Of a stretch of 8,881 nucleotides of DNA, positions 4,978 through 8,881 are shown one piece after another. Below the pieces are notes generated by a model. That model was given only the letters and a program-made list of their open reading frames with translations. It did no database searches and was not told where the DNA came from. Numbering within the stretch: position 1 is the stretch's first letter; the number at the start of each line of letters is the position of its first letter. The position numbers were made by a program, and so were the translations under genes. Origin of the DNA: Solirubrobacterales bacterium (lineage in GTDB: Bacteria > Actinomycetota > Thermoleophilia > Solirubrobacterales > Solirubrobacteraceae). Location: the NCBI GenBank assembly GCA_003151895.1, contig PLYX01000256.1, forward strand, positions 1 to 8,881, in the 5' to 3' direction.

Positions 4978-5990
4978 GCGACGTCGAGAACACGATCATC
5001 GTCGGCAGCGGCCCGGCGGGTTACACCGCGGCGCTGTACACCTCGCGCGCCAACCTCAGCCCGCTGGTCGTCGAGGGCTTCGCCTGGGGCGGGCTCCTGC
5101 AGCAGACAACCGACGTCGAGAACTATCCCGGCTTCCCCGAGGGCATCATCGGCCCCGAGCTGATGAGCAAGCTGCGCGAGCAGGCCGAGCGCTTCGGCGC
5201 CACTCTGCTCACCGACCAGGCGGAGAAGGTGCAGCTCGCCGACGAGCCGGGTGGAATCCACAGCGTGTGGGTCGGCGACACCGAGCACCGCGCCCGCACC
5301 GTGATCCTCGCAATGGGCGCCGAGCACAAGAAGCTCGGCATCCCCGGCGAGGAGGAGCTCAGCGGGCGTGGAGTCAGCTATTGCGCCACCTGCGACGCCG
5401 CCTTCTTCCGCGACGCGCAAACCATCATCGTCGGTGGCGGCGACTCGGCGATGGAGGAGGCCATCTTCCTGTCGAAGTTCGCGAGCAAGGTCACCGTGGT
5501 GCACCGGCGCGCCGAGTTCCGCGCGTCGAAGATCATGCTGGAGCGTGCGCGCGAGCAGGAGAACATCGAGCTGCTCACCCCCTACACGGTCGAGCGCTTC
5601 GAGCCCGGCGAGAGCGGCGCGCTCAGCACCGCCAAGCTTCTCAACACCGAGACAGGCGAGCAGCGCGAGATCCCGATCACCGGCGCGTTCATCGCGGTCG
5701 GCCACGAGCCCCAGTCGTCACTCGTCGCCGGCCAGATCGAGCTCGACGAGAACGGATACGTGCGCGTGGACGGGCGCTCCACGCGAACCAACCGGCCCGG
5801 CGTCTTCGCCGCCGGCGACCTTGTCGACCACACCTACCGCCAGGCGATCACAGCCGCCGGCTCGGGCTGCCAGGCGGCGCTCGACGCCGAGTGGTATCTC
5901 AGGGACACGCCCGAGGTGCCCACGCCCGAGGGGATGCCTGTGGGCGATCTGGCCGAGGCACAGTGGGCCCCAGCTCAGGACGGCCGCTGA
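4974..5990 (+). CDS. trxB: Thioredoxin-disulfide reductase
   Basis: A cytoplasmic FAD flavoprotein that uses NADPH to reduce thioredoxin; 338 residues, slightly longer than typical (about 310-320) because of a short C-terminal extension after residue 312. Motifs in order are FAD-binding GSGPAG (11-16), the redox-active CATC (Cys137, Cys140), NADPH-binding GGGDSAMEEA (154-163), the HRRAEFRASK segment (177-186) whose arginines read the NADPH 2'-phosphate, and the second FAD motif FAAGDLVD (278-285). The GTG start at 4974 is set by GGAGG seven bases upstream and by the GTGA overlap with the preceding stop, which implies coupled translation. No thioredoxin gene (trxA) follows; the next gene is convergent. 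A GC hairpin (5983-5987 with 5991-5995) places the TGA stop in its three-base loop. Confidence 0.96.
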   Translation: MSDVENTIIVGSGPAGYTAALYTSRANLSPLVVEGFAWGGLLQQTTDVENYPGFPEGIIGPELMSKLREQAERFGATLLTDQAEKVQLADEPGGIHSVWVGDTEHRARTVILAMGAEHKKLGIPGEEELSGRGVSYCATCDAAFFRDAQTIIVGGGDSAMEEAIFLSKFASKVTVVHRRAEFRASKIMLERAREQENIELLTPYTVERFEPGESGALSTAKLLNTETGEQREIPITGAFIAVGHEPQSSLVAGQIELDENGYVRVDGRSTRTNRPGVFAAGDLVDHTYRQAITAAGSGCQAALDAEWYLRDTPEVPTPEGMPVGDLAEAQWAPAQDGR

Positions 5991-6000
5991 GCGGCGCGAT

Positions 6001-6065
6001 ACTGCGTCCTCGCTCGTTCGTGTGCAGAGCACACTTCACTCACTGCGTCCTTGTCTCGCTTGCTC
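6001..6065. repeat. Intergenic repeated motif between convergent genes
   Basis: ACTGCGTCCT occurs at 6001-6010 and again at 6042-6051, and each copy is followed by related CGCTCG/CTCGCTTGCTC sequence. Between them is a hairpin. The element fills most of the 101-base gap between trxB and the dehydrogenase gene. The layout resembles a dispersed intergenic repeat, but copy number elsewhere cannot be seen here. Confidence 0.45.
6020..6034. terminator. Possible terminator hairpin between convergent genes
   Basis: GTGTGC (6020-6025) pairs perfectly with GCACAC (6029-6034) across a three-base loop. It lies 30 bases after the trxB stop and about 58 bases after the opposing dehydrogenase stop, so it could serve both strands. 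Only two T residues follow on the plus strand, so terminator strength is doubtful. Confidence 0.35.
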
Positions 6066-6091
6066 ATCGACCGCCCTGAGACGCTCAAGGG

Positions 6092-7639
6092 TCAAACTGA
6101 CATGCGCCGCAGCGAGGGGGCCGGGCGGTAGCGCTCCTCGCGGTACTCGTCCCACAGGCCCTCCAGCACGGCGAGCACGTGGTCGAAGCCGATCTCCTGT
6201 GCCCACGCAATCGGGCCGCGCGGGTGGGCCATGCCCAGCACCATGCCCGTGTCGATGTCCTCGGCTGAGCCCACCCCTTCGCCGAGCGCGAACGCGCACT
6301 CGTTGATCACCTGGCACACGATCCTGCCGAGCACGAGCCCGGGGGCGTCGCCGACCCACTCGACGTGCTTGCCGAGCGCCGCGAAGAAGCGCTCGGCGCG
6401 CGCGGCCGCGGCCGGTGAGGAGCTCTCGCTGCGCGTGAGCTCGACGAGGCGCGAGCGGTCGAACGGTGGCAGCGCGTAAAAGCCGACGGACGGTCCTCCC
6501 GGGTCGAGTGATGCCAGCGAGCCGCGGTCGCACAGCACGAGCCGCGGTCCGCCGCGCAGCGGGGGCTCCCCGTCGTGCTCGCCGCACTCCACGATCAGAG
6601 CGGGCAGCTCGGTCTGCGGGTCGTGCGGCGTGTGGACCTCATAGCCGGCGTTGCGCGTCGCCTCGCGCAGCTGCTCGGCGAGCGCGCCGTGGCCCGCGAT
6701 CACGACCAGCCCCTCGCCGACGGCGGGCGCCGCCGCCTGTGGCGACTCAGGGTCCGCAGGCCGGTAGGGGCCGTTCCCGCTGTAGTCGTAGTACCCGCGG
6801 CCCGTCTTGCGCCCGTGCAACCCCGCGGCCACCTGGCGCGCTTGGATCGGCGAGGGGCGCCAGCGCGGCTCCCCGAAGCTCAGCTCGTAGAAGCTCTTGG
6901 CCACGTCAAAGCCGGTGTCCACGCCCACGAGGTCGCTCAGCTCGAACGGCCCCATGCGAAAGCCGCCGCCCATGCGCACGATCCGGTCGATCGTGGGGAT
7001 GTCCGCGATCCGATCGGCGAGCAGCCGCAGCGCCTCCAGGCCGAACGGCCGGTTGCAGCGGTTCACGAGGAAGCCGGGGCCGTCGCCGGCGCGGATCACG
7101 TCCTTGCCCATCGCCGCGCCGGTCGCATCCGCGACCGCGAGCGCCCGTTCGCTCGAGAGGACGCCGGCGATCACCTCGAGCAGGCGCATCAACGGGGCGG
7201 GGTTGAAGAAGTGCATGCCCACGACGCGCTCGGGGTGGCTCGCTCCGGCGGCCACAGCGGTGATCGGCAGCGAAGAGGTGTTGCTCGCCAGCACGCACTC
7301 CTCGCTCACAATCCCCGACAGGCGCCCGTACAGCTCGTGCTTGATATCCAAGCGCTCCGGCGCCGCCTCGATTACGAGCTCGCACGGGGCGAGCGCCTCG
7401 AGGCTGTCCACGGCTTGCAGGCGCTCCGCGGCCTCCCGCGCCTGCTCGGCCGTCAGCTTGCCCTTCTCCGCTTCCTTGGCGAGCCCTTCGCGCACGCGCT
7501 CGGCGCCGCGCGCAAGCGCCTCTGCCACCGGGTCGTGCAACAGCGTTTGCGCGCCACTTCTACACGCAAGCTGTGTGATGCCGGCGCCCATCGTGCCGGC
7601 GCCCACCACCCCGATTGTCTGCGCCGCTCCGCTGCTCAT
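6092..7639 (-). CDS. 3-hydroxyacyl-CoA dehydrogenase, two-repeat (PaaH/PaaC-like) form
   Basis: An NAD-dependent dehydrogenase oxidising 3-hydroxyacyl-CoA to 3-oxoacyl-CoA in beta-oxidation-type pathways; 515 residues, the size of PaaH/PaaC-type enzymes rather than the roughly 285-residue single-unit form. The first half is complete: Rossmann motif GAGTMG (13-18), NAD-ribose-binding Asp36, NTSS (120-123), catalytic His143 in GMHFFNPAP, Glu155, and Asn193 in GFLVNRC, followed by the C-terminal helical domain (to about 286). The second half (about 308-510) is a diverged copy of the first: GHG at 316-318 lacks a full nucleotide motif, VGFYALPP (385-392) replaces VGMHFFNP, and GDAPGLVLGRI (430-440) matches GDGPGFLVNRC. 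The ATG at 7639 is fixed by an in-frame TAG just upstream (the third to last five codons) but has only a weak Shine-Dalgarno. It follows the acyl-CoA dehydrogenase by 86 bases. 3-Hydroxybutyryl-CoA or 3-hydroxyadipyl-CoA are possible substrates. Confidence 0.9.
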   Translation of the reverse strand: MSSGAAQTIGVVGAGTMGAGITQLACRSGAQTLLHDPVAEALARGAERVREGLAKEAEKGKLTAEQAREAAERLQAVDSLEALAPCELVIEAAPERLDIKHELYGRLSGIVSEECVLASNTSSLPITAVAAGASHPERVVGMHFFNPAPLMRLLEVIAGVLSSERALAVADATGAAMGKDVIRAGDGPGFLVNRCNRPFGLEALRLLADRIADIPTIDRIVRMGGGFRMGPFELSDLVGVDTGFDVAKSFYELSFGEPRWRPSPIQARQVAAGLHGRKTGRGYYDYSGNGPYRPADPESPQAAAPAVGEGLVVIAGHGALAEQLREATRNAGYEVHTPHDPQTELPALIVECGEHDGEPPLRGGPRLVLCDRGSLASLDPGGPSVGFYALPPFDRSRLVELTRSESSSPAAAARAERFFAALGKHVEWVGDAPGLVLGRIVCQVINECAFALGEGVGSAEDIDTGMVLGMAHPRGPIAWAQEIGFDHVLAVLEGLWDEYREERYRPAPSLRRMSV

Positions 7640-7670
7640 CGCAGCGGCAGACTACCGCTTGTGGTCGTGC

Positions 7671-7689
7671 GGTTTGGTCTCCTCAAACC
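7671..7689. other. Stem-loop in the gap between the two dehydrogenase genes
   Basis: GGTTTG (7671-7676) pairs with CAAACC (7684-7689) over a seven-base loop. On the minus strand the loop displays AGGAGAC, which resembles a Shine-Dalgarno sequence but has no start codon at the right distance. It may be an intercistronic processing or attenuation structure; there is no T-run. The rest of this 86-base gap holds no gene I can support. Confidence 0.3.
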
Positions 7690-7725
7690 CAGGCCAGGTC
7701 GGATCAATACCCTCGCACAGCCATG

Positions 7726-8881
7726 TCAGGAAGGCACGAGCGCGTTGATGCCGGTCATCGCGCGGCCGATGATCAGCTTCTGGATCTGGGAGGTTCCCTC
7801 GTACAGGGTCGTGACACGCACGTCGCGGAAGTAGCGCTCCACGGGGTGGTCGTCGACATAGCCCGCCCCGCCGTGCACCTGGATCGCGGTGTTTGAGCAC
7901 TCCACCGCCGCCTCCGTGGCGTGCAGCTTGGCCACCGAGGTCTCAAGCGTGTTCGGACGGCCCTTGTCCTTCAGGAACCCTGCCCTCCACACGAGCATGC
8001 GCGAGGCGTCCGCCTTGAGCACCATGTCGGCGATCATCGCCTGCACGAGCTGGAAGCTCGCGATCGGCTTGCCGAACTGCTCGCGCTCCTTGGCGTATTT
8101 CACCGACTCCTCCACGCACCCCTGGCAGATGCCCACGCACCCGGCCGCCACCGAGTAGCGCCCGGAGTCCAGGGCCGACATCGCGACCTTGAAGCCGTCG
8201 CCGATCTCGCCGAGCATGCAGTCGTCGGAGACCTCGACGTCTTCCAGGGAGATCGAGGCGGTATCGGAGGCGTGCAACCCCATCTTGTGCTCGATCACCT
8301 GTGTCTGGAAGCCGGGCTGGTCGGTGTCCACCAGGAAGCACGCGAGCCCGCGATGCCCCAGCTCCGGATCGGTCTGGGCGAAGATCATGGCGAGCTTCGC
8401 GTAGCTGGCCATCGAGATCCACATCTTCGCGCCGTTGATCACCCAGCCCGAGTCGGTCCTCTTCGCGCGGGTGCGCTGTTTGGCGGCGTCCGAGCCCGTG
8501 TCGGGCTCGGTCAGCCCGAAGCACCCGAGCCACTCCCCCGAGCACAGCTTCGGCAGATAGCGCTGCTTCTGCTCCTCGCTCCCCCACTTCAGGATCGCCG
8601 AGCACACGAGCGAGGTCTGCACCGAGATCACGGTCCTGACGGACGAGCAGCCCCGCCCGATCTCCTCGACGACGAGCCCATATGACAGGTAATCGAGGCC
8701 TGCGCCTCCATACTCACGCGGGACGATCGCCCCGAGATAGCCCTGGTCGGCGATCTTCTTGACCAGCTCCAGGTCGAAGTGGTGGTTGCGCGCGTTCTGC
8801 TTGGCCTGCTCCACAATCTCCCGATCGGTGAATTCGCGCGCCGTGCTGCGGATCAACTGCTGCTCGTCGGTCAGGTCGAAG
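7726..8881 (-). CDS. Acyl-CoA dehydrogenase (start lies just beyond the window)
   Basis: An FAD enzyme that introduces the alpha-beta double bond into acyl-CoA, passing electrons to electron-transfer flavoprotein. The visible 384 residues are almost the full family length. The first visible residues, FDLTDEQQLIRSTAREF, are the normal beginning of the family, so only about two to four codons are missing past base 8881; an internal TTG at 8856 is not the true start. Counting the first visible Phe as residue 1, signature one LTEPDTGSDA is at 123-132, signature two QVHGGAGY at 334-341, and the catalytic base is Glu361 in LYEGTSQIQ, the position used by short- and medium-chain enzymes. The DSGRYSVAAG stretch (238-247) is typical of short-chain-type members. 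It is transcribed toward the 3-hydroxyacyl-CoA dehydrogenase and probably co-transcribed with it. The exact substrate (butyryl, branched-chain or other acyl-CoA) cannot be told. Confidence 0.94.
   Translation of the reverse strand, partial: FDLTDEQQLIRSTAREFTDREIVEQAKQNARNHHFDLELVKKIADQGYLGAIVPREYGGAGLDYLSYGLVVEEIGRGCSSVRTVISVQTSLVCSAILKWGSEEQKQRYLPKLCSGEWLGCFGLTEPDTGSDAAKQRTRAKRTDSGWVINGAKMWISMASYAKLAMIFAQTDPELGHRGLACFLVDTDQPGFQTQVIEHKMGLHASDTASISLEDVEVSDDCMLGEIGDGFKVAMSALDSGRYSVAAGCVGICQGCVEESVKYAKEREQFGKPIASFQLVQAMIADMVLKADASRMLVWRAGFLKDKGRPNTLETSVAKLHATEAAVECSNTAIQVHGGAGYVDDHPVERYFRDVRVTTLYEGTSQIQKLIIGRAMTGINALVPS

Noticed and set aside
4875..5705. 276-codon minus-strand frame opposite trxB
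   Set aside because: Shadow of a certain trxB; no motif, and its end runs into the hexamer repeats, giving a meaningless Trp/Asp repeat.
6575..7834. 419-codon plus-strand frame opposite the 3-hydroxyacyl-CoA dehydrogenase
   Set aside because: Antisense shadow with Arg/His/Ala bias; crosses the intergenic gap and has no domain.
7652..7900. Alternative-frame C-terminus running past the acyl-CoA dehydrogenase stop, considered as a frameshift
   Set aside because: The dehydrogenase already ends normally shortly after its catalytic YEGTSQIQ segment, so no frameshift is needed to explain the extra open frame.

Overview
The window is very GC-rich, uses GTG starts alongside ATG, and packs its genes tightly. 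These traits, together with a ctaC-ctaD aa3-type oxidase pair and abundant acyl-CoA genes, suggest a chromosomal segment from a high-GC actinobacterium. Thermoleophilia/Solirubrobacterales would fit, but that is an inference from style, not a match. I see no insertion sequence, phage gene, CRISPR array, tRNA or rRNA, and most of the window reads as ordinary housekeeping and lipid metabolism.

Layout. (1) 1-1109, minus strand: the start of ctaD (cut by the window edge) preceded by ctaC, the core subunits of a haem-copper cytochrome c oxidase. The CuA loop of ctaC has an unusual Leu where aa3-type enzymes carry Glu. (2) 1218-2030, minus: a PaaG-like crotonase-fold enoyl-CoA hydratase/isomerase. 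A short gap with two nested hairpins separates it from ctaC. (3) 2070-5990, plus: four closely packed genes that look like one transcription unit. They are a PuuD-type class I glutamine amidotransferase/gamma-glutamyl hydrolase, an Aur1-like PAP2 membrane phosphatase/phosphotransferase, a YbhN/UPF0104 flippase-like membrane protein, and thioredoxin reductase trxB. Gaps are 20 and 2 bases, then a 4-base overlap. The divergent spacer between (2) and (3) is only 39 bases and abuts a DnaA-box-like 9-mer. (4) 5991-6091: a convergent intergenic region with small hairpins and a repeated motif that may belong to a dispersed repeat family. (5) 6092-8881, minus: an acyl-CoA dehydrogenase (its first few codons lie beyond the window) followed by a two-domain 3-hydroxyacyl-CoA dehydrogenase. 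Together they supply the two oxidation steps of a beta-oxidation-type pathway.

How the genes may work together. The acyl-CoA dehydrogenase, 3-hydroxyacyl-CoA dehydrogenase and crotonase cover the chemistry of fatty-acid or aromatic-acid (phenylacetate-like) CoA degradation, and the oxidase is the respiratory end point. The adjacent PAP2 and YbhN membrane proteins suggest a step in making or moving a membrane lipid, but the substrate cannot be read from sequence. The most unusual local sequence is at the ybhN-trxB junction. There an AT-rich, promoter-like stretch, five hexanucleotide repeats and a complementary hairpin arm lie just ahead of trxB and also encode a Gln/Ser-rich tail on the flippase-like protein. 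I found no convincing new multi-gene system; the findings are individual oddities.
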